Assembly: GCA_966211965.1 (NCBI GenBank)
Contig: CBIHON010000002.1
Location: 124,001-188,000 of the forward strand
Length of the DNA: 64,000 nucleotides
Direction: 5' to 3'
DNA from: CBIHON01 sp966211965
GTDB lineage: Bacteria; Pseudomonadota; Gammaproteobacteria; Burkholderiales; Burkholderiaceae_D
Part shown: positions 42,865 through 50,943 of the stretch, piece after piece
How positions within the stretch are numbered: position 1 is the stretch's first letter
Layout of the letters: the number at the start of each line of letters is the position of its first letter
Program-made: the position numbers and the translations under genes
Notes under the pieces: generated by a model
Database searches by the model: none
Told to the model about the DNA's origin: nothing
What the model saw: the letters and a program-made list of their open reading frames with translations, nothing else

Positions 42865-43581
42865 TTAGGCCGGCGCCAGCAAAGCCAAGTGCTCCGGCTC
42901 CAGGTAACACCATTCGCCTTCTTCCAGCTCAAGCGCTTCGAGCGTCAGGCCGCCGATGGCGGTCCGGCGCAAGGCTGCACAATGGTTGCCGGCGGCGGCC
43001 AGCATGCGTTTGACTTGATGGTACTTGCCTTGCGCCAGCACGATTTCCAATTCATGCGCACCGATCATGCGGCAGGTCACTGCCGCCAAGGGGGCAGGCT
43101 CGTCGTGCAATTGCACGCCGCCCAGCAATTGATCGATCAATTCCGGCGTCACCGGCTCCGCCGTGGTCGCCACGTAGAGCTTGGGGATGTGGCGTTTGGG
43201 CGAGGATTGCGCATGGATAAACGGCCCGTCGTCCGACATCAGCAGCAGGCCGGTGGTGTCGTGATCCAGGCGGCCAACCGGTTGCACTTCGCGCCAGGTG
43301 AATTGCTCGGGCAAAATGCTCAATACGCCGGGATGGTGGCTGGGTTTTCTGGAGCATTCGAAATTGGGCGGCTTGTTCAGCGCAATATATACATGTTCGC
43401 GGTAGGTCCAGACTTCGTCGAACAGCGTGAATTCGAGGCCGGCAGTTTCAATGGCGCTGCGGTAATCGGTCACCACTGCGCCGTCGATGCGCACTTCGCC
43501 GTCGGTGATCAGTTCACGGCACCACTTGCGGGTGCCGAAGCCCTGCGATTGCAGGATGCGGTCCAGGGTCAATTTGCTCAT
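42865..43581 (-). CDS. rsuA: 16S rRNA pseudouridine synthase (RsuA family)
   Basis: The 238-residue product from ATG 43581 has an S4 RNA-binding domain (LDRILQSQGFGTRKWCRELITDGEVRIDG). The catalytic domain has VGRLDHDTTGLLLMSDDG, where the Asp is the nucleophile, and later GKYHQVKRMLAAAGN. The best fit is RsuA (U516 of 16S rRNA), though RluE/RluF-like paralogues cannot be excluded. The frame extended upstream to 43740 runs through the palindromic repeat and is not credible. Confidence 0.9.
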   Translation of the reverse strand: MSKLTLDRILQSQGFGTRKWCRELITDGEVRIDGAVVTDYRSAIETAGLEFTLFDEVWTYREHVYIALNKPPNFECSRKPSHHPGVLSILPEQFTWREVQPVGRLDHDTTGLLLMSDDGPFIHAQSSPKRHIPKLYVATTAEPVTPELIDQLLGGVQLHDEPAPLAAVTCRMIGAHELEIVLAQGKYHQVKRMLAAAGNHCAALRRTAIGGLTLEALELEEGEWCYLEPEHLALLAPA

Positions 43582-43663
43582 GGCGGGACTGTAACAGATA
43601 CGCGCGGCGCCGAAAAGCGCAGGCGCTTGTGCCGCAGTCCCGCTTGCGCCTTGGGAAATGCGC

Positions 43664-43772
43664 TTAGAGCCTCTGAATAAAATGCCGCTGGCGTGGTTGC
43701 TTCTCCTTGCCGTACGCTCGTACTGTCTGCGTCGGCGCACCTGGCCAGCGGCATTTATTTAGAAACTCTTAA
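43664..43772. repeat. Palindromic repeat family E
   Basis: A 109-bp element. The left arm TTAGAGCCTCTGAATAAAAT plus GCCGCTGGC pairs with the right arm GCCAGCGGCATTTATTTAGA plus AACTCTTAA. It lies in the 280-base gap between rsuA and the DMT transporter. The inner sequence GTACGCTCGTAC is itself palindromic. Confidence 0.75.
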
Positions 43773-43861
43773 AACTCTTCCCACTCCTGGCCGATGGCAG
43801 GCTGTGCATTGACGACGCGCCGCAGCGGTTTGCCCCGATTTTCATTTCTGCTTCGTCGGTA

Positions 43862-44806
43862 TCATGTTGTTCGCATTCGAAACACCCGCATACCCCACAA
43901 CACGCCTATGCATAACAGTGCAATGCCGAGCAGTACCTGCAGCGCCGGCAGGCTGTGATTCCAGATAAACGCGTACAGCAGCGCGGCCAGGGTCTCGAAC
44001 ACGATGAGCTGGCCTGCCAGCGTGGTCGGCAAGCGCCGGCTGGCGCGATTCCACAACAAGGTGCCGAGCCATGAGGCGCACAGGCCGATCGTCAGCATCA
44101 AACCGATGAAGGAAGCGGGGCGCGGCCCGAACGGGAAGGCGAACGGACTCTGCGTCAGGTACGCATACAAGCCGTAGCCGGCGAACCCGGCCAGCGCCAT
44201 CGGCAAGGTCGCCAATCCTTGCGCGGAGGCCCAGGTGGAAGAACCGATGTGCGGATTGGCTTTCATGTGGCGCGCATTCATGATCGGATACCAGGTCCAG
44301 GCGGCTACCGCACCCAGTCCGATCAGGCAGCCGAGCGTGTAGTCGCGTGCCGAGCGCCGGCCGTCCAGGTGCGCCAACTCGTTGGCATTGACCAGCATCA
44401 AACCGATGAAAATAACCAGCAGCGAAGGCGCCAGAAGCCGCCATGCGACCGTTTCGGATGGGTGGCCGGGCGACCAGTTCGAGCATACCGCGATCGCCAC
44501 CGGCAGGGTGCCGATCAGCATCGTCGGCAGCGGCGCGTCGGCCAGTTGGATCGCTGTGGCCAGCGCCGCGTAGTACAGCAGATTGCCTACCACGGACAGT
44601 TTGAACGCAACCATCCAGTCCGATTTGGATAATGCCGCAATCTGCCTGCGATTGAAAAATGCCGGCACCAGCGCGATCAGGCCGAACGCGATATAGCGGC
44701 CGAACGACAGCACCACGCCGGGATATTCGGGCAGCATCAGCGGTGCGACAAAAACAAGGCCCCACATGAAGCCGGCGCCGACCGCGCAAAGAATACCGAT
44801 GAGCAT
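43862..44806 (-). CDS. DMT (EamA) transporter
   Basis: The 314-residue protein has ten predicted membrane helices and both EamA halves (LCAVGAGFMWGLVFVAPLMLPEYPGVVLSFGRYIAFGLIAL; LAGQLIVFETLAALLYAFIWNHSLPALQVLLGIALLCIGVLWGM). It follows the cupin gene by 11 bases and an AraC regulator, so the three probably form one unit. Substrate is unknown. Confidence 0.9.
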   Translation of the reverse strand: MLIGILCAVGAGFMWGLVFVAPLMLPEYPGVVLSFGRYIAFGLIALVPAFFNRRQIAALSKSDWMVAFKLSVVGNLLYYAALATAIQLADAPLPTMLIGTLPVAIAVCSNWSPGHPSETVAWRLLAPSLLVIFIGLMLVNANELAHLDGRRSARDYTLGCLIGLGAVAAWTWYPIMNARHMKANPHIGSSTWASAQGLATLPMALAGFAGYGLYAYLTQSPFAFPFGPRPASFIGLMLTIGLCASWLGTLLWNRASRRLPTTLAGQLIVFETLAALLYAFIWNHSLPALQVLLGIALLCIGVLWGMRVFRMRTT

Positions 44807-44817
44807 GAGAATGAACC

Positions 44818-45144
44818 TTAAGCAGAGGGCGGAAATAAACCGGAAGCGGCCGGGTCAATGATCAGCAGGCATCCCTGGCTTTCTGGCAGCACAGCATGTG
44901 CCACGCCGGCCGGAATCACGCAGAGTTCGTGCGGGCGCACCACGCTGGGGATGCCCTCTATGGCCAAGTGCAGATTTCCTTCCAGCACCAGGAGCGCTTC
45001 GTCGTGCGTGTGCGTTTCCTCGGGATGTGCGCAGGCATCCATTTTTACGATTTTAAGATTCGTATTGCCGATCTGTGCGATGACGGTTGAGCGCCAGGCT
45101 TCCGGCAAGTTATGCGCCAGCGAGGCAAGTTTTATGTGGGTCAT
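44818..45144 (-). CDS. Cupin-domain protein
   Basis: The 108-residue protein contains both cupin motifs: CAHPEETHTHDEALLVLEGNLHLAIEG with metal-binding histidines, and PHELCVIPAGVAHAVLP with the second-motif histidine. Single-domain cupins of this size bind a small ligand or metal. It sits between the AraC regulator and the DMT transporter and may act on the same compound. Confidence 0.85.
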   Translation of the reverse strand: MTHIKLASLAHNLPEAWRSTVIAQIGNTNLKIVKMDACAHPEETHTHDEALLVLEGNLHLAIEGIPSVVRPHELCVIPAGVAHAVLPESQGCLLIIDPAASGLFPPSA

Positions 45145-45188
45145 GATCTGCCTTGAAACAATGATTCAGGCAGCGATGATGGCGCGTT

Positions 45189-46025
45189 TCAAGCGCCCGG
45201 TCTTGTACCAATTTGCTGTTGATACTGCGCAGGCGTTACGCCATAGGCGCGCTTGAACCAGCGATTCAGATGGCTCTGATCGGTCAGGCCGACCGCTGCT
45301 GCCGCCTCGGATGGCGCGGTGCGTTGCGCCAGCAGGGATTTTGCGCGCACGGCGCGGCGCGCTTGCAGGTATTGATGCGGAGTTGCATGGAAGGCGGCGG
45401 TAAATGTTCGCACGAAATGAAAAACTGACAAGCCGGCCTCGGCTGCCAATGTGTCGATATGCAGCGGGCCGTCCAATTGCGCTTCGATGCAATCGAGCAC
45501 GCGCTGCATCGATTTCATGCGTCGCGCTTCCTGTGGCGACAGCGCAGGCAACACCGCGGCGTTGCGGCCGTAGCGCAGCACCATTGCATCGATCATGCGG
45601 GTAAAGTCGGACACGAATGCCACGTCGTCCGGCGCGTGCCACATGCGCCCGAAGGCCTCGTGATACGCGGCTGCCAAAGCCGGATCATGCGCTGTCGCCT
45701 CAGGAAAAAATGCTTCGCTGCCGGTCAGCTCGCGCAACGTCTGCGGCTCGATGTAGAGCATTTGATAAGTCCAGCCCGCCTCGATTTCGGCCTGGCCGGT
45801 GTGCAGCTCATCGGGGTTGAGCAGCACCAGCGTACCTGGCGGCGCGATATGTTCCGTTCCTTGATAGCGGAAGCGTTCGACCCCGGCCTCGATTGCGCCG
45901 ATCGAATAGCCGTCGTGCACGTGCGGCGCAAACGCATGGTCCACCAGCCGCGCCGAATACAGCTCCACGCCGGGCAGGTGCGGACTGGCTTTGAACGTGA
46001 CGAATTCCGATGGGTGGTGGAACAT
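45189..46025 (-). CDS. AraC-family transcriptional regulator
   Basis: The 278-residue product from ATG 46025 has an N-terminal cupin-like sensor domain (HVHDGYSIGAIEAGVERFRYQG, LLNPDELHTGQ). The C-terminal double helix-turn-helix is LHIDTLAAEAGLSVFHFVRTFTAAFHATPHQYLQARR plus EAAAAVGLTDQSHLNRWFKRAYGVTPAQY. It probably controls the downstream cupin and DMT genes (45 bases to the cupin). The divergent esterase gene is another possible target. Confidence 0.9.
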   Translation of the reverse strand: MFHHPSEFVTFKASPHLPGVELYSARLVDHAFAPHVHDGYSIGAIEAGVERFRYQGTEHIAPPGTLVLLNPDELHTGQAEIEAGWTYQMLYIEPQTLRELTGSEAFFPEATAHDPALAAAYHEAFGRMWHAPDDVAFVSDFTRMIDAMVLRYGRNAAVLPALSPQEARRMKSMQRVLDCIEAQLDGPLHIDTLAAEAGLSVFHFVRTFTAAFHATPHQYLQARRAVRAKSLLAQRTAPSEAAAAVGLTDQSHLNRWFKRAYGVTPAQYQQQIGTRPGA

Positions 46026-46141
46026 GGGCTTGCCGGGCGGTAGCCGTGTTTGCGCGAAAATATCACTATACTCCACGCCGGCAAATCCGAATGGATTTGA
46101 CCGCAAGAAGCGGGAAGCCGAATCGCTTCGCCACGCCTATA

Positions 46142-46202
46142 GTTTGATCCAGCGCTTCGTATCGAGGACGCATTTGCATACGAAGCGCTGCACTTATCAA
46201 AC
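46142..46202. promoter_or_regulatory. Nested palindrome in the AraC-esterase gap
   Basis: Outer arms GTTTGAT/ATCAAAC enclose a perfect 13-bp inverted repeat CAGCGCTTCGTAT (46150-46162) and ATACGAAGCGCTG (46178-46190). It ends just before the AAGGAG site of the esterase. It could be an operator, or an mRNA hairpin controlling translation. Confidence 0.5.
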
Positions 46203-46217
46203 AAGGAGAAGCAAACA

Positions 46218-46946
46218 GTGAGCACCTACGTATTGATTCATGGTTCCTGGCACGGTGCATGGTGCTGGTACAAGATAGCGCCTCGTCTGGAGGCGGCCGG
46301 CCATCGGGCCATTGCAATCGATTTGCCGAGTCATGGCCGCGACAGGACCCCGGCGAAACAGGTTACGATGCAGAGCTATGTCGAGGCGATCTGCGCTACG
46401 CTGGATGCACAGCAGGAGCCGGTGATCCTGGTCGGGCACAGCCGCGGCGGCTTGGCGATTACGCAAGCAGCGCAGGAGCGTCCGGACAAAATAAAATCGC
46501 TGGTCTATCTTGCGGCTTTCCTGATCCCGGACGGCGAGACGATTTTTCCCCTGGCGGCGACGGACCGGGATTCCCTGATCCTGCCTAACCTAGAGGTCAA
46601 TCGCGATGAGGGGTGGGATATGTTGCGTGAAGGCGCATTCAAGGATGCGCTGTATGCCGATTGTTCGGAAGAGGATCTGGCGCTGGCGACCGCCTTGCTG
46701 ACGCCGGAACCGATCATGCCGTCCGCCACGCCGATCCAGGTCAGCGATGAACGTTTCGGCAGCATCCCGCGCGTGTACATCGAACTGCTGCAGGACCGGG
46801 CGGTGTCGCATGCCCTGCAGCGGCGCATGCTGGAACGCATGCCATGTCAGACTGTGCTGCGGATCGATGCCGGGCATTCGGCGTATTTCTCGAAGCCGGA
46901 TGAACTGGCCGGGCATCTGCTGTCAATTTCCACCACGGCGGGATAA
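46218..46946 (+). CDS. Alpha/beta hydrolase, plant-methylesterase-like
   Basis: The 242-residue protein uses a GTG start behind AAGGAGAAG. It has the oxyanion motif YVLIHGSWHGAWCWYK, the nucleophile elbow GHSRGG and the C-terminal catalytic histidine in RIDAGHSAYFSKPDELA. This is the layout of the salicylate/methyl-jasmonate esterase and hydroxynitrile-lyase group. A small-ester hydrolase is the safe call. Confidence 0.9.
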   Translation: MSTYVLIHGSWHGAWCWYKIAPRLEAAGHRAIAIDLPSHGRDRTPAKQVTMQSYVEAICATLDAQQEPVILVGHSRGGLAITQAAQERPDKIKSLVYLAAFLIPDGETIFPLAATDRDSLILPNLEVNRDEGWDMLREGAFKDALYADCSEEDLALATALLTPEPIMPSATPIQVSDERFGSIPRVYIELLQDRAVSHALQRRMLERMPCQTVLRIDAGHSAYFSKPDELAGHLLSISTTAG

Positions 46947-46969
46947 TCTCAAGGATTACGGAGGCCATC

Positions 46970-48022
46970 ATGCAGGCAAAATTCGAAACCGACGGGGCGC
47001 GTTGGCAAGCGGTAACAACGCGCGACAAGAATGCCGACGGTGCATTCTTTTACGCAGTCAAATCGACCGGCGTTTTTTGCCGCCCCGGCTGTCCCTCGCG
47101 TTTGCCTAAATTCGGCAATGTGGAATTCTTTGCATCGGCGGCGCTGGCTGCAACAGCCGGCTATCGCGCCTGCAAACGTTGCCATCCCAACGAGAATTTG
47201 CCGAGCGCGCAAGCCGTACAAGAAATCCTTTCCTATATCGAGTTGCATTTGGACCAACGCATCACGCTTGAAACACTGGCCGCGCAGGTGGCGCTGAGTC
47301 CCTTCCATTTGCAGCGGCTATTCAAGCAAGCCACCGGCCTGACGCCGCGCCAATACCAGGAAACCTTGCGCGTGAAACGTTTCAAGAAATCCTTAAAGGA
47401 AGGCAATAGCGTGACGCATGCAACGTATGAGGCCGGGTTTGCATCGAGCAGCCGCTTGTACGAAGCGTCCAAGCATCATCTCGGCATGCGCCCCAAGGCT
47501 TACCGCGAGAAGGGCATGGGTGTGAAAATCATTTTCGGCTTCATGGAATCCAAGCTTGGACCGATCCTGATCGCCGCCACTGGACAGGGGCTATGCAGTG
47601 TTGCGCTGGGCGACGATGCTGCCCAACTGGAAGCCGATTTGCGCGTCGAATTCAGTTGCGCTGAGCTTGAAAGAAATGACGCCGCCTTGTGTGCGTATTC
47701 CGAGTGCATTGCCGCCTATCTGGCCGGCAGCGGTCGTGCTTTCGATTTGCCGCTGGATCTTCAGGCCACTGCGTTTCGGCGCCGCGTGTGGGATTTGCTG
47801 CGCGCGATACCGTATGGCGAGACGCGCAGTTACAGCGATATCGCGCAGCAGCTGGGCAATCCGAACGCAGTGCGGGCGGTTGCCAGTGCCTGCGCCAATA
47901 ATCCGATCGCACTGGTGATTCCTTGCCATCGAGTGCTCCAGAAGAGCGGCGATCTGGCCGGTTACCGCTGGGGGCTGGAGCGCAAGGCGGCGTTGCTGGC
48001 CGGCGAACAGGAGGAGCAGTGA
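46970..48022 (+). CDS. ada: Ada-type DNA repair methyltransferase/regulator
   Basis: The 350-residue protein has the Ada zinc domain (FFYAVKSTGVFCRPGCPSR...ACKRCHP, four cysteines of which one is the phosphotriester methyl acceptor). An AraC helix-turn-helix follows (ITLETLAAQVALSPFHLQRLFKQATGLTPRQY). The C-terminal O6-methylguanine methyltransferase has the active-site PCHRV. Full-length Ada both repairs alkylation damage and activates its regulon. It is 23 bases downstream of the esterase gene on the same strand. Confidence 0.95.
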   Translation: MQAKFETDGARWQAVTTRDKNADGAFFYAVKSTGVFCRPGCPSRLPKFGNVEFFASAALAATAGYRACKRCHPNENLPSAQAVQEILSYIELHLDQRITLETLAAQVALSPFHLQRLFKQATGLTPRQYQETLRVKRFKKSLKEGNSVTHATYEAGFASSSRLYEASKHHLGMRPKAYREKGMGVKIIFGFMESKLGPILIAATGQGLCSVALGDDAAQLEADLRVEFSCAELERNDAALCAYSECIAAYLAGSGRAFDLPLDLQATAFRRRVWDLLRAIPYGETRSYSDIAQQLGNPNAVRAVASACANNPIALVIPCHRVLQKSGDLAGYRWGLERKAALLAGEQEEQ

Positions 48023-48082
48023 TGACGCAGGAATCCGATGCTATTTTTGATCGGCCCGTTTCGCGAGGCCTTGTGACGCGAA

Positions 48083-49003
48083 CTAAAAAATCGAGCGCGC
48101 CGTCAGGGTCGTAAACCGCTCCAGCGCCATCGTTCCGGCCAGCGAATTGCCGGTCGCGTCCAGCCCCGGCGACCATACCGCCACCGCCAGTTCGCCCGGC
48201 ACCAGCGCCACGATGCCGCCGCCGACGCCGCTCTTGGCCGGCAGACCCACGCGATAGGCAAAATCTCCTGCCGCATCGTAGGTGCCGCAAGTCAGCATCA
48301 GTGCGTTCAGACGCTTGGACGAACTCGCGTCCAGGATCTTCGTGCCGTTCCACGGAATCGTGCCGTGCTGGGCCAGGAAGCTGGCGGCCTTGGCCAGTTC
48401 GACGCAATTCGCGGTGATCGAACATTGCCGGCAATAGCTGTCGATCACGGTTTCAACCGGATTGTGCAGATTGCCGAAATCCTTCATCAAGTGGGCGATC
48501 GCGTTATTGCGATGCGCGGTCTGGCGTTCCGATTGCGCGACGGTCTTGTCGAAGTCCAGGTTCGGCTCGCCCGACAGCATGCGTATGAATTGCAGCAGGG
48601 CGATATCGGCTTGCACATAGCGCAAGGCCAGAATGTCGGTGATCACCAGTGCACCGGCATTGATGAATGGATTGCGCGGAATGCCGCGTTCATATTCAAG
48701 CTGCACCAGGGAATTGAAGGGATTGCCCGACGGCTCGCGACCGACGCGGCGCCAGATAGCATCGCCCTCGCGGGAAAACGCCAGCGCCAGTGCGAACAGT
48801 TTGGTGATGCTTTGCAGGGAAAATTTTTGATGCGCATCGCCGGTCGTAAAGGTGCGGCCGTCAAGGCAATAGACTGCCATACCGAAATGCTGCGGCGAGA
48901 CCTTGGATAACTGCGGGATATAGCTGGCGACTTTGCCGCGCGACAAAAGCGGCTGAACTTCTTCGCAAATGGTATCGATGATGAGTTGGTAATTGATAGG
49001 CAT
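48083..49003 (-). CDS. glsB: Glutaminase
   Basis: The 306-residue protein has typical serine-dependent glutaminase motifs: FSLQSITKLF with the catalytic Ser-x-x-Lys, NPFINAGALV, and PAKSGVGGGIVALVPG. It hydrolyses glutamine to glutamate and ammonia. It lies next to the truncated comM gene on the same strand, and convergent to ada. Confidence 0.95.
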   Translation of the reverse strand: MPINYQLIIDTICEEVQPLLSRGKVASYIPQLSKVSPQHFGMAVYCLDGRTFTTGDAHQKFSLQSITKLFALALAFSREGDAIWRRVGREPSGNPFNSLVQLEYERGIPRNPFINAGALVITDILALRYVQADIALLQFIRMLSGEPNLDFDKTVAQSERQTAHRNNAIAHLMKDFGNLHNPVETVIDSYCRQCSITANCVELAKAASFLAQHGTIPWNGTKILDASSSKRLNALMLTCGTYDAAGDFAYRVGLPAKSGVGGGIVALVPGELAVAVWSPGLDATGNSLAGTMALERFTTLTARSIF

Positions 49004-49034
49004 GACAAGAGCGCTTGAAAGCGCATATTTATTT

Positions 49035-49501
49035 TTAATGTTCGCGCAATGCGCGCCGATATTGGATTGCTTCAGCGACGTGGGCTTGCCCGATGATTTG
49101 GGCGCCGCTCAGGTCGGCAATGGTGCGCGCGACTTTCAGCACGCGATGATAAGCGCGCGCCGACCAGTTCAGGCGGGTCATTGCAGTCCGCAGCAATTGC
49201 TCGCCGGCTGCATCGGGTTTGCAATGTGTGTCGATTTCCTTGGTCGACAAGGCGTGGTTGCTTTTTCCCTGCCGCTGGAGCTGTGAGGCAAACGACCGCT
49301 CCACCCGCGCCGCCACCGCTTGCGACGATTCGCCATCGGCTTGCTTCAGCAAGTCGTCATGCGGCAGCGCACCGACCTGAATTTGCAGGTCGATGCGGTC
49401 GAGCAGCGGACCGGAAATTTTGGCCTGGTAGCGCGCTACAATGTCCGGCGTGCATCTGCATTTGTTCGAAGGATGCCCCAAGTATCCGCAGGGGCATAGT
49501 C
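49035..49501 (-). pseudogene. comM: 3' fragment of comM/yifB, interrupted by the genomic island
   Basis: The frame encodes only the C-terminal 150 or so residues of the Mg-chelatase-like AAA+ ATPase ComM (normally about 500). CPCGYLGHPSNKCRCTPDIVARYQAKISGPLLDRIDLQIQV begins it and the helical tail TRLNWSARAYHRVLKVARTIADLSGAQIIGQAHVAEAIQYR ends it. Homology stops just before CPCG, where family members have AAMNPCPCG. Upstream codons belong to the inserted sequence. ComM helps branch migration during natural transformation; this copy has lost its Walker motifs. The rest should lie beyond the right edge of the island. Confidence 0.85.
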
Positions 49502-49521
49502 GCGTTGCCTTTTTGCCGTTT

Positions 49522-50004
49522 GTGCCAGTTGTTCGCAAGGTACTGATTCCAAAAGGTTTTCAAGAAATCCCGACCACGGTCGGGGAGCATATCTTAAAAA
49601 AGCGTCTTACTGACGGCCTAAGCCAAACTGAACTTGGCAGGCGCATCGGAGTAGACGCCAATACTATTCTTAATTGGGAAAAGGGCTACAGCAAGAGCCT
49701 TCCGGCCGAAGCCATGCCCGCCATTATCTCCTATCTCGGGTATAACCCGGAGCCGGAACCGGTTGCTATTGGGGCAAGACTACGCTGGAAGCGCCGGCAA
49801 TTGGGCTGGTCGATTAAGGAGGCTGCGGCGCGCAATTCGGTTGATCCAACCACCTGGACCAAGTGGGAGCGGATGGAGGACTGGCCGAAGTATCCGCGCT
49901 TTCGGGATTTCTTACGTGGCTTTTTGGAAACATCTAATGAGGAGCTTGCGAACTGCATCCGGTTGGTGCGGCCGGCAGGACCGAGGCGAGGCCAGCGGAA
50001 GTAA
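49522..50004 (+). CDS. Protein with two tandem XRE-type helix-turn-helix domains
   Basis: From GTG 49522 the product has about 160 residues. IPKGFQEIPTTVGEHILKKRLTDGLSQTELGRRIGVDANTILNWEKGYSK is a first XRE domain. AIGARLRWKRRQLGWSIKEAAARNSVDPTTWTKWERM is a second, diverged one. An ATG at 49441 keeps the frame but lies antisense in comM, outside the island boundary, so it is not credible. No good ribosome site is seen, so the gene may have lost its 5' end. Such double-HTH proteins are common on mobile elements and may control integration. Confidence 0.7.
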   Translation: MPVVRKVLIPKGFQEIPTTVGEHILKKRLTDGLSQTELGRRIGVDANTILNWEKGYSKSLPAEAMPAIISYLGYNPEPEPVAIGARLRWKRRQLGWSIKEAAARNSVDPTTWTKWERMEDWPKYPRFRDFLRGFLETSNEELANCIRLVRPAGPRRGQRK

Positions 50005-50062
50005 GTTGCTTCTTTGCAAAAATGCTGGCCGAGAGTTGGGGAATTACGGGTTGAACGATTAT

Positions 50063-50095
50063 GATTAGTTTTAATTTTCCTGGTTAAAACTAATC
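50063..50095. terminator. Perfect 12-bp inverted repeat downstream of the HTH gene
   Basis: GATTAGTTTTAA-TTTTCCTGG-TTAAAACTAATC is a strong hairpin without a following T run. It lies 59 bases after the HTH gene, so it could be a terminator or a protein-binding site. Confidence 0.45.
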
Positions 50096-50096
50096 G

Positions 50097-50240
50097 TCAC
50101 TTATCTCCGCCAAGGAGCAATACACAGAGATCTCCTTTTGGCGTCAATATGGTCGTCTGACGCTTACCCCTCCCTTTCAAGTCTTTGATTTCTTTAGCAA
50201 GGCGCTTGACGGATTTTTAGAGTGCCATATCTTTAGTCAT
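50097..50240 (-). pseudogene. Small lysine-rich frame with an in-frame TAA
   Basis: From ATG 50240 (AGGA site upstream) the frame reads MTKDMAL, then TAA at 50217-50219, then KSVKRLAKEIKDLKGRGKRQ and on to a TGA at 50097. Without the stop it would encode 47 residues rich in Lys. It fills the gap between the HTH gene and the next protein. It may be a decayed small gene or a chance frame. Confidence 0.3.
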
Positions 50241-50296
50241 TAAGCGTCCTGGCATGTTTTCTTGCAGGTTTATAGATAAAGTAAATGAAGGAAAAT

Positions 50297-50914
50297 TTAC
50301 GGTTGCGGTATAAACGTCCCGGTACTACGGTCATAGATAACATTTGCCGTTGGGTTCGTGCTCGACAGGGTCACGGTCAAGGCATTACTTGGTATAGAAG
50401 AGAGCACTTGGCCGCTTTCGGCCATCTCGGAAATAAAGAGGGATACCGTTTCCGTCGGTGTATAGAGCGTCTTCATCTGGGAAAGCACGGTGGAGACATT
50501 CGTCGGACCGGACATGCTTGTACCATTTACTGTTGCAGACTGCATCAGACCAAAACTGGTTAAGTCCGATGAGGCATTTGTAAGCGCTATTGTCCCTGCG
50601 TTACTGCTACCGGAAGCGGCAAATTGCAAGGACGCTTCGAAGGTATAGGCAGAACCAAGGTTAGCTGGAGATTCAACCGCTGCGTTGATTATCATGCCGG
50701 GCATGATTTTGTTCGATGCCGCATACAGCGCATAGGTATCCGTCCAGTCAATAGCGTTATACATAAGCGGCTGGCGCGATGCTATCCAGGCAATCGGCAC
50801 ATTCGAGGAAGACGAAGATGTGTTCACGCTTTTGACGAGAACGATGCTGCCCTCTTCTGCGTACAGCTCTTCTAGGCTAGCTTGGTCAAAGAAAATATTG
50901 ATTTGGTATTGCAT
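50297..50914 (-). CDS. Uncharacterised beta-rich protein
   Basis: The 205-residue protein starts MQYQINIFFDQASLEEL and is rich in Ser, Thr, Ala and Asn, with no signal peptide or membrane segment. Segments IAWIASRQPLMYNAIDWTDTYALYAASNKIMPGMIINAAVES and TVTLSSTNPTANVIYDRSTGTF suggest a beta-sandwich. It weakly recalls a family of proteins seen in soil pseudomonads and fungi that begin similarly, but I cannot name it. It is next to the S1/P1 nuclease gene on the same strand. Confidence 0.7.
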   Translation of the reverse strand: MQYQINIFFDQASLEELYAEEGSIVLVKSVNTSSSSSNVPIAWIASRQPLMYNAIDWTDTYALYAASNKIMPGMIINAAVESPANLGSAYTFEASLQFAASGSSNAGTIALTNASSDLTSFGLMQSATVNGTSMSGPTNVSTVLSQMKTLYTPTETVSLFISEMAESGQVLSSIPSNALTVTLSSTNPTANVIYDRSTGTFIPQP

Positions 50915-50943
50915 GCTATTTTTTCCTCGGTATGTGAATAAGC

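Noticed and set aside
49441..49521. ATG 49441 as the start of the tandem-HTH protein
   Set aside because: The first 20 codons lie antisense in the conserved comM segment, outside the island boundary, and no ribosome site is present.
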